This document shows, in pieces, positions 16,346 to 23,042 of a stretch of DNA of 23,042 bases. Position 1 is the stretch's first letter, and every line of letters begins with the position of its first letter. Source of the DNA: Bacteroidales bacterium (GTDB taxonomy: Bacteria; Bacteroidota; Bacteroidia; Bacteroidales; UBA932); assembly GCA_024695285.1 (NCBI GenBank), contig JAILIM010000009.1:1-23042 (forward strand), in the 5' to 3' direction. The translations under genes were made by a program, and so were the position numbers. A model generated the notes under the pieces. It was not told the origin of the DNA and searched no databases. It saw only the letters and a program-made list of their open reading frames with translations.

Positions 16346-17734
16346 TTATTTGGTTTCTAATGATGCTTTGATGATACGGCGGCGGTTGATGACGGCCATT
16401 ACCGTGGTGCCGGCGACAAGTATGCCGCTGCCTATCCACTTGAAGTCATGAACGAGGTGGAAGATCACCCACGAGAAGATGCTGGACGCGAAATCGAGGC
16501 TGCCGCCCTGGAAACCGTCGGGAATGGCCACAGCCGCATCGCCCGTGCGTGCATAGACATCCTGTGCCGCCTTGGTGAACCAGGGAGCCAGGTCGGTGAC
16601 GAAGTACAGGCCCACGGTCAGCGCCACGAGGCCCACGATGAAGGTCTTGACCACGTTGCCCTTGGTGATAGGCAGCACGGCCGGGAACACGTAGAACATA
16701 CCGGCCAGGGATGCCAGCGGCAGGAATTCGTTGCCGGGAAGGATCACGGACAGCAGTATGGTCACAGGGATGAGCAGCAGCGACACCACAAGGGTCGTCG
16801 GGTGCCCGATCACGAGCGCGGGGCTCATGCCGATGTTGATGCCGGCAGAATTCTTGAACTTGCGGGACACCAGGTCCTTGGTGGCTTCAGCAATAGGCTT
16901 GAGGCCCTCGATGAAGAGGGACGTGATGCGGGGAATGAGTTCCATGACGGCGCCCATCTTGATGCCGAGTCCCAAAATCTTCGGGATACTCTGAACGATT
17001 TCTCCCCAGGTGCTGCATGACAGGCAGCCGATCAGGATGCCCACCAGCACTCCGAGGAACAGTGGCTCGCCAAGGATGCCGAATTTCTTCTTCATGCCTT
17101 CGGCGTCGATGTCCAGCTTGTTGAAGCCGGGAATCTTGTCGAGGCACCAGTTCACGCCCTCGGCAAACGGCACGAAGCTCTGGCAGAAGGGCTGCGGGAT
17201 GCTGATTCCGTCGAGGTCTTTATAGTAGGACTGGAACTTCTTCGTGGTCAGGTCCGCCATCACGAGCGTGATGATGAAACAGATTACAGCGGCGAAAAAG
17301 CCCCACCAGATGCTGTCGGTGGCATAAAACATCACGGCCCCGATGAAGGCAAAGTGCCAGTAGTTCCAAAGATCTATATTAATGGTGTTGGTGGCCTTGA
17401 CGAGCAGCAGGAGTATGTTAATGCCGAGGCACACGGGGATGATGAAGGCACCGACGGTGGTGTTGTAGGCCACGGAAGCGGCCGCCGGCCAGCCCATGTC
17501 GAAGATGCCGAGATGCAGGTCATAAATCTCGGTCATCGTCTTGAGCGGCGCACCCATGCTGGAGGTCAGCAGGGCCGTCACGACGCTCAGGCCCACGAAA
17601 CCGACACCGACGAGCAGGCCGCTCTTCAGCGCCTTTCCGAACTTGATGCCAATACAAAGGCCCAGGATCGTAAAGAGCACCGGCATCATCACCGCCGCCC
17701 CCAGACCAATTATATAACTAAATACTTGTTCCAT
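16346..17734 (-). CDS. Orphan EIIC transporter of the galactitol (EIIC-GAT) family
   Basis: The product is 462 aa with about 11-12 membrane segments. It begins [20 protein letters not shown], and long stretches are GatC-like: [41 protein letters not shown], a central [18 protein letters not shown] loop and [23 protein letters not shown]. In enteric bacteria GatC works with phosphorylated GatB and GatA. No EIIA, EIIB, HPr or EI gene lies in this window, so it may act as a secondary carrier. It sits between kduD and kduI in one operon, which suggests a keto-deoxyuronate or unsaturated uronate as substrate; that is inference from position. The intergenic hairpin at 17749-17799 separates it from kduD. 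Confidence 0.85.
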   Translation of the reverse strand: MEQVFSYIIGLGAAVMMPVLFTILGLCIGIKFGKALKSGLLVGVGFVGLSVVTALLTSSMGAPLKTMTEIYDLHLGIFDMGWPAAASVAYNTTVGAFIIPVCLGINILLLLVKATNTINIDLWNYWHFAFIGAVMFYATDSIWWGFFAAVICFIITLVMADLTTKKFQSYYKDLDGISIPQPFCQSFVPFAEGVNWCLDKIPGFNKLDIDAEGMKKKFGILGEPLFLGVLVGILIGCLSCSTWGEIVQSIPKILGLGIKMGAVMELIPRITSLFIEGLKPIAEATKDLVSRKFKNSAGINIGMSPALVIGHPTTLVVSLLLIPVTILLSVILPGNEFLPLASLAGMFYVFPAVLPITKGNVVKTFIVGLVALTVGLYFVTDLAPWFTKAAQDVYARTGDAAVAIPDGFQGGSLDFASSIFSWVIFHLVHDFKWIGSGILVAGTTVMAVINRRRIIKASLETK

Positions 17735-17748
17735 ATGATAAACTGCTG

Positions 17749-17799
17749 AATGGGGAGGGGTCGCGAAGCGACGATTCTGAGATACATACCCTCCCCATT
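17749..17799 (-). terminator. Intercistronic hairpin between kduD and the EIIC gene
   Basis: AATGGGGAGGG (17749-17759) and CCCTCCCCATT (17789-17799) are perfect 11-bp complements. A small inner hairpin TCGC-GAA-GCGA lies at 17761-17771. The structure begins 3 nt after the kduD stop and ends 14 nt before the EIIC start. Both flanking genes run leftward, so it may attenuate read-through or stabilise the kduD message rather than fully terminate. The inner sequence resembles fragments of the REP-like element. Confidence 0.6.
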
Positions 17800-17802
17800 T
17801 AA

Positions 17803-18606
17803 TTACTTAGGCTGTTTGCCGATGTAGGCTAGGATGCCGCCGTCGACGTAGAGTATGTGGCCGTTGACGGCGTCGGAAGCCTTGGAGGCGAGGAACACGG
17901 CGGGACCGGCCAGTTCGTCGGGCTCAAGCCAGCGGCCCGCCGGAGTCTTGGCGCAGATGAAACTGTCGAAAGGATGCCGGCTGCCGTCGGGCTGGCGCTC
18001 ACGCAGAGGCGCCGTCTGGGGCGTCGCGATGTAGCCCGGACCGATAGCGTTGCACTGGATGTTGTATTCACCGTACTCGGAGCAGATGTTGCGGGTCAGC
18101 ATCTTGAGGCCGCCCTTTGCCGCCGCATAGGCGCTGACCGTCTCGCGGCCGAGCTCGCTCATCATGGAGCAGATATTGATTATCTTGCCCTCGCGGCGCT
18201 CCATCATTTCAGGCACCACCGCCGCGGAACAGATGTACGGCCCCACCAGATCCACGTCGATGACACGCTGGAACTCCTCCCGCTTCATCTCGTGCATAGG
18301 AATGCGCTTGATGATGCCGGCATTGTTGACCAGGATGTCTATCTGCCCTATCTCCTTGTGGATACGTTCCACAAGGGCCTTTACTGCGTTCTCGTCGGTC
18401 ACGTCGCACACATAGCCGTGGACGTTGGTTATCCCGGCTTCGCGGTAGGCATCAAGGCCCTTCTGCATCGAGGCCTCGTTGGAGGTATTGAAAATGATGT
18501 TGTCAATGCCTGCCTGCACGAATGCTTTGGCAATGGCGAATCCGATGCCGTAGGCGGCTCCGGTGACCCAGGCGTTCTTGCCCTTCAAGGAAAAAAGATT
18601 ATCCAT
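17803..18606 (-). CDS. kduD: 2-keto-3-deoxygluconate 5-dehydrogenase KduD (SDR family)
   Basis: The product is 267 aa from ATG at 18606. It reduces 3-deoxy-D-glycero-2,5-hexodiulosonate to KDG (EC 1.1.1.127), the step after KduI. It is a classical short-chain dehydrogenase: cofactor motif TGAAYGIG (residues 15-22), NNAG (94-97) and catalytic Ser147, Tyr160 and Lys164 (SAYAAAKGG). It ends with a DGGILAYIG tail. A longer start at 18648 adds 14 residues that overlap the promoter box and is rejected. Gluconate 5-dehydrogenase (IdnO/Gno) is a close relative and an alternative name; the kduI, kdgK and kdgA context supports KduD. It leads the leftward operon and diverges from kdgK. Confidence 0.92.
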   Translation of the reverse strand: MDNLFSLKGKNAWVTGAAYGIGFAIAKAFVQAGIDNIIFNTSNEASMQKGLDAYREAGITNVHGYVCDVTDENAVKALVERIHKEIGQIDILVNNAGIIKRIPMHEMKREEFQRVIDVDLVGPYICSAAVVPEMMERREGKIINICSMMSELGRETVSAYAAAKGGLKMLTRNICSEYGEYNIQCNAIGPGYIATPQTAPLRERQPDGSRHPFDSFICAKTPAGRWLEPDELAGPAVFLASKASDAVNGHILYVDGGILAYIGKQPK

Positions 18607-18635
18607 AAACAGAATGGTTTTCGTGTTATTACTTA

Positions 18636-18643
18636 CAAATATA
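18636..18643 (-). promoter_or_regulatory. -7 box of the leftward kduD promoter
   Basis: Read on the minus strand, the sequence is TATATTTG, a full match to the Bacteroidota TAnnTTTG box, 29 nt upstream of the kduD ATG. A clear TTTG -33 box is not seen; the expected region is occupied by the direct repeats of the operator array. Confidence 0.65.
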
Positions 18644-18705
18644 ATCATTTTTCCGTGACCTCATAATCATTTTTCCGTTACCGTGCACGGAAATCCGGAA
18701 AAATG
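18641..18705. promoter_or_regulatory. Operator-like array between divergent kduD and kdgK
   Basis: Two 20-bp direct repeats, ATAATCATTTTTCCGTGACC (18641-18660) and ATAATCATTTTTCCGTTACC (18663-18682), differ at one base and are spaced by 22 bp, about two helical turns. A perfect palindrome CCGTGCACGG follows at 18681-18690. CATTTTTCCG (18668-18677) is repeated inverted as CGGAAAAATG at 18696-18705, framing the palindrome. The array fills the space between the two -7 boxes, as expected for sites of a shared regulator. No regulator gene is in the window. Confidence 0.7.
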
Positions 18706-18707
18706 CT

Positions 18708-18715
18708 TATCTTTG
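18708..18715 (+). promoter_or_regulatory. -7 box of the rightward kdgK promoter
   Basis: TATCTTTG fully matches TAnnTTTG and lies 33 nt upstream of the kdgK ATG. It begins 2 nt after the inverted arm of the operator array. Confidence 0.7.
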
Positions 18716-18748
18716 CATCGCAATAACCGATTTTTCTGTGTTTTAAAT

Positions 18749-19786
18749 ATGGCAAAAGTTGTAACGTTCGGCGAAGTAATGCTCCGCCTCTCGACTCCCG
18801 GATATCTCCGGTTTTCCCAGGCCCGCCAGTTCGACGCCACCTTCGGCGGCGGTGAGGCCAATGTAGCCGTGTCCCTCGCCAATTACGGCGTGGACGCGCG
18901 TTTCGTGACCCGTCTTCCCAAGAACGACATCGCCGACATGTGCGTTGCCGAACTCCGCGGACTCGGCGTCGGCGTGGACGGCATAGTCTACGGCGGTGAC
19001 CGCGTGGGCATCTACTATCTCGAGACCGGTGCGGTCGCCCGCGGCAGCAAGGTAGTCTACGACAGGGCCGGCTCGGCGATTTCCGAAATCAAGCCCGGTA
19101 TGGTGGACTGGCGCAAGGTGCTCGAAGGCGCCGACTGGTTCCACTGGACAGGCATCACCCCCGCCCTCTCCCAGGGTGCGGCAGACGCCTGCCTGGAAGC
19201 CATCAAGGTGGCCAATGAAATGGGCGTGAAGGTCAGCTGCGACCTGAACTACCGCAAAAAGCTCTGGAAATACGGCAAGAGCGCATCCGAAGTGATGCCC
19301 GCCCTCGTGGAAGGCTGCGACCTGATCCTCGGCAACGAAGAAGACGCCGAGAAGGAATTCGGCATCAAGCCGGAAGGATTCGACGCCGAGAAGACCGGCG
19401 GCGAAATCGACCAGACAGCATTCATCAGCGTGTGCCGCCAGCTCATGGAGAAGTTCCCCCGCTGCAAGAAAGTGGCCATCACCCTCCGCGGCTCCATCAA
19501 CGCCAACCACAACACCTGGGGCGGCGTGCTTTATGACGGCACAACTCTCTGGCAGTCAAGGCGCTACGACATCACCCACATCGTCGACCGCGTAGGCGGC
19601 GGCGACTCCTTCATGGGCGGACTGCTCTACGGCCTCCTCGCGTATGAAACTGACCAGGAAGCCATAGAATTCGCAGCTGCCGCATCCGCACTCAAGCACA
19701 CCATCATCGGCGACTATAACCGCGTCACCGTTTCCGAGGTCGAAGGCCTCATCAAGGGCGGCGGCTCCGGCAGGGTATCAAGGTAG
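18749..19786 (+). CDS. kdgK: 2-keto-3-deoxygluconate kinase KdgK (PfkB family)
   Basis: The product is 345 aa from ATG at 18749 (MAKVVTFGEVMLRLSTPGYL). It phosphorylates KDG at C6 with ATP (EC 2.7.1.45), where the galacturonate and unsaturated-uronate branches join. PfkB landmarks are the N-terminal FGGGEANVAVSLANYG substrate and nucleotide region and the C-terminal signature VGGGDSFMGGLLYG with catalytic Asp286. A longer in-frame start at 18683 is rejected because it precedes the TATCTTTG promoter box and gives non-homologous residues. It diverges from kduD, and a REP-like inverted pair separates it from kdgA. Confidence 0.95.
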   Translation: MAKVVTFGEVMLRLSTPGYLRFSQARQFDATFGGGEANVAVSLANYGVDARFVTRLPKNDIADMCVAELRGLGVGVDGIVYGGDRVGIYYLETGAVARGSKVVYDRAGSAISEIKPGMVDWRKVLEGADWFHWTGITPALSQGAADACLEAIKVANEMGVKVSCDLNYRKKLWKYGKSASEVMPALVEGCDLILGNEEDAEKEFGIKPEGFDAEKTGGEIDQTAFISVCRQLMEKFPRCKKVAITLRGSINANHNTWGGVLYDGTTLWQSRRYDITHIVDRVGGGDSFMGGLLYGLLAYETDQEAIEFAAAASALKHTIIGDYNRVTVSEVEGLIKGGGSGRVSR

Positions 19787-19787
19787 C

Positions 19788-19856
19788 AGATCCTTCGTCG
19801 CTAACGCTCCTCAGGATGACATTATATACTGTCATTCTGAGCGAAGCGAAGAATCT
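19788..19856. repeat. Inverted pair of REP-like units between kdgK and kdgA
   Basis: The left arm (19788-19821) begins AGATCCTTCGTCG and ends CAGGATGACA. The right arm (19830-19856) begins TGTCATTCTGAGCGAAGCGA and ends AGAATCT, then continues with AAAAA. They form a long imperfect hairpin around an 8-nt A/T spacer (TTATATAC). The right arm is the same unit as at 8043-8075. It starts 1 nt after the kdgK stop and may stabilise its mRNA or partly separate kdgK from kdgA. Confidence 0.7.
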
Positions 19857-19870
19857 AAAAATCCGAATCC

Positions 19871-20533
19871 ATGAGCAAATTCAACAAGATAGATACGATA
19901 AGTATCATCCGCGGCACCGGGATAGTGCCTGTGTTCTACAACAAAGACGTCGAACTGACAAAGAAGGTCGTCAAGGCCTGCTACGACGGCGGCATCCGCG
20001 CCTTCGAGTTCACCAACCGCGGCGATGGAGCCCACAAGGTGTTCGAGGCCCTCATGGCCTTCGTGCGCGCCGAATGCCCCGAAATGGCGCTTGGCGCCGG
20101 CACCATACTCGACGCCCCCACCGCAGCGCTCTACATCCAGATGGGAGCCGATTTCATCGTGTCCCCCTGCCTGGTGGAAGAGGTCGTGCCTCTCTGCAAC
20201 CGCAGGGGTGTACCCTACTCTCCCGGCTGCGGCACCGTCAGCGAGATTGTGCGCGCACAGGAACTTGGCTGCGACCTGGTGAAGGTCTTCCCCGCCGGCA
20301 CCGTCGGAGGCCCCGCATTCGTCAAGAACGTCCTCGCCCCTCTCCCCTGGGCCATGATCATGTGCACCGGGGCCGTCGAACCCACTCAGGAGAATCTCTC
20401 AGCCTGGGCAAAGAGCGGCGTCACCGCGGTCGGAATGGGCTCCAAGCTCTTCCCCAAGGATGTAATCGCAGCCGGCGACTGGGCAGCTATTTCCGAACTC
20501 TGCGCAAAGTCCCTCGAATGGTTCCGCAAATAG
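19871..20533 (+). CDS. kdgA: 2-keto-3-deoxy-6-phosphogluconate aldolase KdgA/Eda
   Basis: The product is 220 aa. It splits KDPG into pyruvate and glyceraldehyde 3-phosphate (EC 4.1.2.14), the final step of both branches. It is a class I aldolase TIM barrel: the FEFTNRGDG strand carries the general-base Glu near residue 46, GAGTILDAP and SPGCGTVSEI are barrel loops, and the Schiff-base Lys138 lies in DLVKVFPAGTVGG. The ATG at 19871 gives the standard start MSKFNKIDTISIIRGTGIVP. It lies 84 nt after kdgK, beyond a REP-like inverted pair, and is closed by a strong terminator. It may also have 4-hydroxy-2-oxoglutarate aldolase activity as in Eda. Confidence 0.95.
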   Translation: MSKFNKIDTISIIRGTGIVPVFYNKDVELTKKVVKACYDGGIRAFEFTNRGDGAHKVFEALMAFVRAECPEMALGAGTILDAPTAALYIQMGADFIVSPCLVEEVVPLCNRRGVPYSPGCGTVSEIVRAQELGCDLVKVFPAGTVGGPAFVKNVLAPLPWAMIMCTGAVEPTQENLSAWAKSGVTAVGMGSKLFPKDVIAAGDWAAISELCAKSLEWFRK

Positions 20534-20542
20534 CTTATCCAC

Positions 20543-20587
20543 ATATACGAAGAGGCCGGCTGTCGTTCAGCCGGCCTCTTTGTATAT
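20543..20587 (+). terminator. Strong bidirectional terminator
   Basis: A 20-bp stem with one G-T pair has a core AAGAGGCCGGCTG / CAGCCGGCCTCTT and a 5-nt loop TCGTT; the outer part pairs ATATACG with TGTATAT. It lies between the convergent kdgA (stop 20533) and the lipoprotein gene (stop 20599), so it can serve both. Confidence 0.9.
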
Positions 20588-20598
20588 AAGCCATGAAC

Positions 20599-21510
20599 CT
20601 ATAAGGTGAACTTGAGCTGGGTGGTGGCTTCCTTGCCGTTGACATCCTTCACATAGACCGTGAAGACATTGGTGGAAAGTCCCATGTCGAAACGGAGGTC
20701 GTACATGAAGGAGAAGTCGAGCATCACGTCGATCTTGCCGGAGACCGTCGATCCTGAAGGGAAATAATCCTTGAATGCCGTGCCTGCTTTCTCGTCATTG
20801 ACGAGGTCGATGAGCGATCCGCCGTTTGCCGTGCGGTTCTTGATGTAGGTCATCAGTTTGGAGTCGGCGCCGTCTTCCAGCTTCACGGTCAGGTCCTTGA
20901 TCTTGCCGGGAGCGTTGACGCGTACCTTGCATGCTATAGCTGTCTTGCTAAGGTCGACAGGGTCGAACTTTGAATTGTTGTCCCAGTAGAACGCGGGGCC
21001 GGAAGTGTAGTGGATTTTGGCCTTGGCAGAAACGCTGTTCTTTGCCTGGTCCGCCAGGTTGATGGTGACGGTGAACGTGGTGTTGTTCTTGACTATCTGG
21101 CCTTTGAACAGGGACTCAAGAATGGCCACCAGGTCAAGGTTGGCGAGGGTCTTGCCGCGAAGCGATGAACCTGCGGGCATGCCCAGTCCGTTCAGGAAAC
21201 TTGCCGTATAAGAATCGTCAATCACGTCGAACACGGCGCCCTTGGACGTCGTTCCCTTATTGGATGAAACCTCGATGTATGGATTGGCGAGAATGGATAA
21301 TTCGCCAAGCTCGAGAGTCACGGTCAGAAGGTCGATCTTGCCGGGGGCGGCGATTGCGATTGCGCCGTCCAGCCCGGGAGCCAGCTCAACCTGTGCGAAA
21401 TTGGGGTTGGAAGCCCAGGTGATGGTGGGGAGATTCGGATCGACCTGCTTCTCGCAGGAGATGGCGACCACTGCCAGAAGTGCCGAAAAGATGATGGAAA
21501 AACGTTTCAT
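20599..21510 (-). CDS. Lipoprotein with two tandem homologous domains, function unknown
   Basis: The product is 303 aa. The signal MKRFSIIFSALLAVVAISC gives a lipidated Cys19. Two repeats of ~130 residues follow. Repeat 1 contains ITWASNPNF, APGKIDLLTVTLE, a VIDD segment and NTTFTVTINLADQAKNSVS. Repeat 2 contains FYWDNNSKF, APGKIKDLTVKLE, a LVND segment and TNVFTVYVKDVNGKEAT. Each looks like an Ig-type beta domain. I do not recognise a named family. It has its own promoter at 21537-21568 and is separated from the pectin genes by the terminator, so a role in pectin use is not implied. Confidence 0.82.
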   Translation of the reverse strand: MKRFSIIFSALLAVVAISCEKQVDPNLPTITWASNPNFAQVELAPGLDGAIAIAAPGKIDLLTVTLELGELSILANPYIEVSSNKGTTSKGAVFDVIDDSYTASFLNGLGMPAGSSLRGKTLANLDLVAILESLFKGQIVKNNTTFTVTINLADQAKNSVSAKAKIHYTSGPAFYWDNNSKFDPVDLSKTAIACKVRVNAPGKIKDLTVKLEDGADSKLMTYIKNRTANGGSLIDLVNDEKAGTAFKDYFPSGSTVSGKIDVMLDFSFMYDLRFDMGLSTNVFTVYVKDVNGKEATTQLKFTL

Positions 21511-21536
21511 TGTATCTGACGTATTTAACTAACCTT

Positions 21537-21568
21537 CAAATGTAAACAATTTCAGCGCAAAATGCAAA
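21537..21568 (-). promoter_or_regulatory. Promoter of the two-repeat lipoprotein gene
   Basis: On the minus strand TTTG (21568-21565) is followed after 20 nt by TACATTTG (21544-21537), a full match to the Bacteroidota TTTG / TAnnTTTG pattern. The start codon lies 26 nt downstream. Confidence 0.75.
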
Positions 21569-21573
21569 TCAGG

Positions 21574-22503
21574 CTAAACTCCGGGATGCCCTCTGTGGCG
21601 CTTTTCATTATTCCAGAGGCCATATATTTCACTGACGTTTCCAGCGGTTATGAAAGCCGCTATCTTTTCGTTGCGGATATGGTTCATAAGGTTGGAAAAC
21701 TCTTCCTGGGTCAGCAGGGCTTGTATTTCCACGTTGACTTCTCCGCTGTAGCCGCCTTTTACTTCATACAGGCTGCAGCCCCTGTGGAGGGTATTTATAA
21801 TGTAGTCACGCAGATGCTCGAAATCCTTTGAGATAATGCAAACCCTCTTCCTCTTGTTGATGCTGGCAGTGAAATAATCGATTGCAAGGCCGTTCATCCA
21901 GGTGCCGACAAGGCCCGTCACGACCATCCTGAACGGATTGATAGTGAAAGCCGTGCAGCAGATAATGGCTCCAGCCACTGTCACGGACACTCCTATATCG
22001 AAATGCAGGTATTTGTTGACTATCTTGGCAAGTATGTCAAGGCCGCCGGTAGAAGCATTTATATGGAATAATATCGTCTGGGAAATGCTGACCACCAGCA
22101 CGAAGCAGACCAGGTCAAGCAGCGGATCGCCCATCACTGAGGTCATTCCGGGCTCGATTAGATTCTCGTAAGGCAGCACTTTCTCCCAGAATTCCAGCAT
22201 GGGACCGAGGATCAGGGCGGTGTAGACCGTCTTGGCGCCGAACTCCTTGCCGATAAGGAGCCAGGCCAGTATCAGCAGTATGGCATTGATTACGGTCACC
22301 ACCACCGAGACCTTCACGTTTATGCCTGCAAGGCCGAACAGATTGGATATCACGATGGAAAGACCGGATATTGAGCCGAGCACCAATTTACTGGGAATCA
22401 TGAAATAATAGACAGCGGCGGCGGCAATGGCCATACCGAGTGTCATGATGAAGAGTTCTTTCCAGAATTTGAAAGTACCCAGGTAACGAAGCACGTTATT
22501 CAT
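21574..22503 (-). CDS. YitT-family inner-membrane protein (DUF161 plus DUF2179)
   Basis: The product is 309 aa. Five or six membrane segments occupy residues ~15-210, with YitT landmarks FMIPSKLVLGSISGLSIVIS near the start and the conserved HINASTGGLDILAKIVNKY near the middle. A cytoplasmic DUF2179 domain (~215-300) contains ITAGNVSEIYG. YitT proteins are widespread, with two or more copies in many Bacteroidales; their transport substrate is not established. It is divergent from ftcD. Its C-terminal tail (NEKRHRGHPGV) stops 5 nt before the promoter of the next leftward gene. Confidence 0.88.
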   Translation of the reverse strand: MNNVLRYLGTFKFWKELFIMTLGMAIAAAAVYYFMIPSKLVLGSISGLSIVISNLFGLAGINVKVSVVVTVINAILLILAWLLIGKEFGAKTVYTALILGPMLEFWEKVLPYENLIEPGMTSVMGDPLLDLVCFVLVVSISQTILFHINASTGGLDILAKIVNKYLHFDIGVSVTVAGAIICCTAFTINPFRMVVTGLVGTWMNGLAIDYFTASINKRKRVCIISKDFEHLRDYIINTLHRGCSLYEVKGGYSGEVNVEIQALLTQEEFSNLMNHIRNEKIAAFITAGNVSEIYGLWNNEKRHRGHPGV

Positions 22504-22543
22504 AATGTGGTCAATTGGTTGCGTAAATATAGCACAATTTTGT

Positions 22544-22573
22544 TTTGGATGAGCAAAAAACTCGCTATATTTG
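22544..22573 (+). promoter_or_regulatory. Promoter of ftcD
   Basis: TTTG at 22544-22547 and TATATTTG at 22566-22573 are separated by 18 nt, matching the Bacteroidota promoter pattern. The ftcD ATG lies 25 nt downstream of the -7 box. Confidence 0.7.
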
Positions 22574-22598
22574 GAGATAAAACTAATAACCCTTTTCT

Positions 22599-23042
22599 AT
22601 GAAAAGAATTATCGAATGCGTCCCCAATTTCAGCGAGGGACGGAACAAGGCGGTGATAGACGGAATCGTGGCTGCCATCGCTTCCGTCGAAGGAGTGAAA
22701 GTGCTCAACGTAGACCCGGGTGAAGCCACGAACCGCACAGTAGTGACCTTCGTTGGTGAGCCGGATCCGGTCGTGGAAGCGGCTTTCAAAGGCGCCGCCG
22801 CAGCAAAGGAACTGATTGATATGCGAAAGCACCACGGCGCCCATCCGCGCAGCGGAGCTACCGACGTGCTACCCCTGATACCGGTGTCCGGCATCACGCT
22901 AGAAGAATGCGCCGTGCTGGCCCGCGCCCTTGCGGAGCGCATGTGGAAAGAGCTCGGAATCCCCTGCTACTGCTATGAGGCCGCGGCTTTCAAGCGCGAG
23001 CGCCGCAACCTTGCGGTATGCCGTGCCGGTGAATATGAAGCC
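22599..23042 (+). CDS. ftcD: Glutamate formimidoyltransferase, N-terminal part (truncated by window)
   Basis: The first 148 residues run off the window end. The start MKRIIECVPNFSEGRNKAVI is the canonical FtcD N-terminus, and HPRSGATDVLPLIPVSG carries the catalytic His82 at the position known for the family. It transfers the formimino group of formiminoglutamate to tetrahydrofolate (EC 2.1.2.5) in histidine breakdown. In Bacteroidales it is usually followed by hutI and a cyclodeaminase gene, outside this window. Its own promoter is visible, and it has no link to the pectin genes. Confidence 0.95.
   Translation, partial: MKRIIECVPNFSEGRNKAVIDGIVAAIASVEGVKVLNVDPGEATNRTVVTFVGEPDPVVEAAFKGAAAAKELIDMRKHHGAHPRSGATDVLPLIPVSGITLEECAVLARALAERMWKELGIPCYCYEAAAFKRERRNLAVCRAGEYEA

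Noticed and set aside
18641..18705. CRISPR-like array or riboswitch in the kduD-kdgK gap
   Set aside because: There are only two repeats at a 22-bp step with a 2-bp spacer, both placed between promoter boxes on the DNA side; this fits operators rather than a CRISPR array or a transcribed aptamer.

Overview
This window reads as a chromosomal segment of a GC-rich Bacteroidales bacterium, perhaps a gut or rumen lineage near Rikenellaceae/Alistipes or Cryptobacteroides-like groups; the rank below order is a guess. The grounds are Bacteroidota-type -7 boxes (TAnnTTTG) upstream of several genes, abundant lipoproteins with a Cys at about position 19, fimbrillin-like and BACON-like modules, tightly packed operons, and YitT and FtcD homologues of Bacteroidales type. 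There are no rRNA or tRNA genes, CRISPR arrays or intact insertion sequences, and no gene-free stretch longer than 180 bases.

The window is essentially a pectin/galacturonate utilisation locus. The rightward arm (1-12.3 kb) holds the tail of a secreted protein, uxaC, uxaA, a 43-aa peptide gene, a pectin-locus lipoprotein, a second 46-aa peptide gene, a multidomain PL1 pectate lyase, uxaB, an ExuT-like MFS transporter, a 48-aa relic of a pectinesterase and an acyltransferase. The leftward arm (18.6-12.5 kb) holds kduD, a galactitol-type EIIC transporter without partner PTS subunits, a KduI with a signal peptide, a CE8 pectinesterase and a second acyltransferase. The arms converge near 12.3-12.5 kb, in a scar that contains a 3'-terminal scrap of kduI. 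A third unit, kdgK and kdgA, diverges from kduD across a promoter region packed with repeats and palindromes.

Together the genes give two complete routes to 2-keto-3-deoxygluconate (KDG). Galacturonate passes through UxaC, UxaB and UxaA. The unsaturated uronate released by lyases passes through KduI and KduD. KdgK and KdgA then yield pyruvate and glyceraldehyde 3-phosphate. CE8 removes methyl esters and PL1 cleaves the backbone outside the cytoplasm. No SusC/SusD pair, GH28, GH105 or regulator lies inside the window.

The right end (20.6-23 kb) is ordinary by comparison: a strong bidirectional terminator, a two-repeat lipoprotein, a YitT-family membrane protein and the start of ftcD.

The most unusual points are the predicted periplasmic KduI next to an orphan EIIC; two paralogous short peptides each placed just before a large surface lipoprotein gene; a C-terminal sandwich-like module shared by three neighbouring proteins; an in-frame collapsed pectinesterase gene and a kduI scrap around a mirrored CE8-acyltransferase layout; and the operator array between kduD and kdgK.
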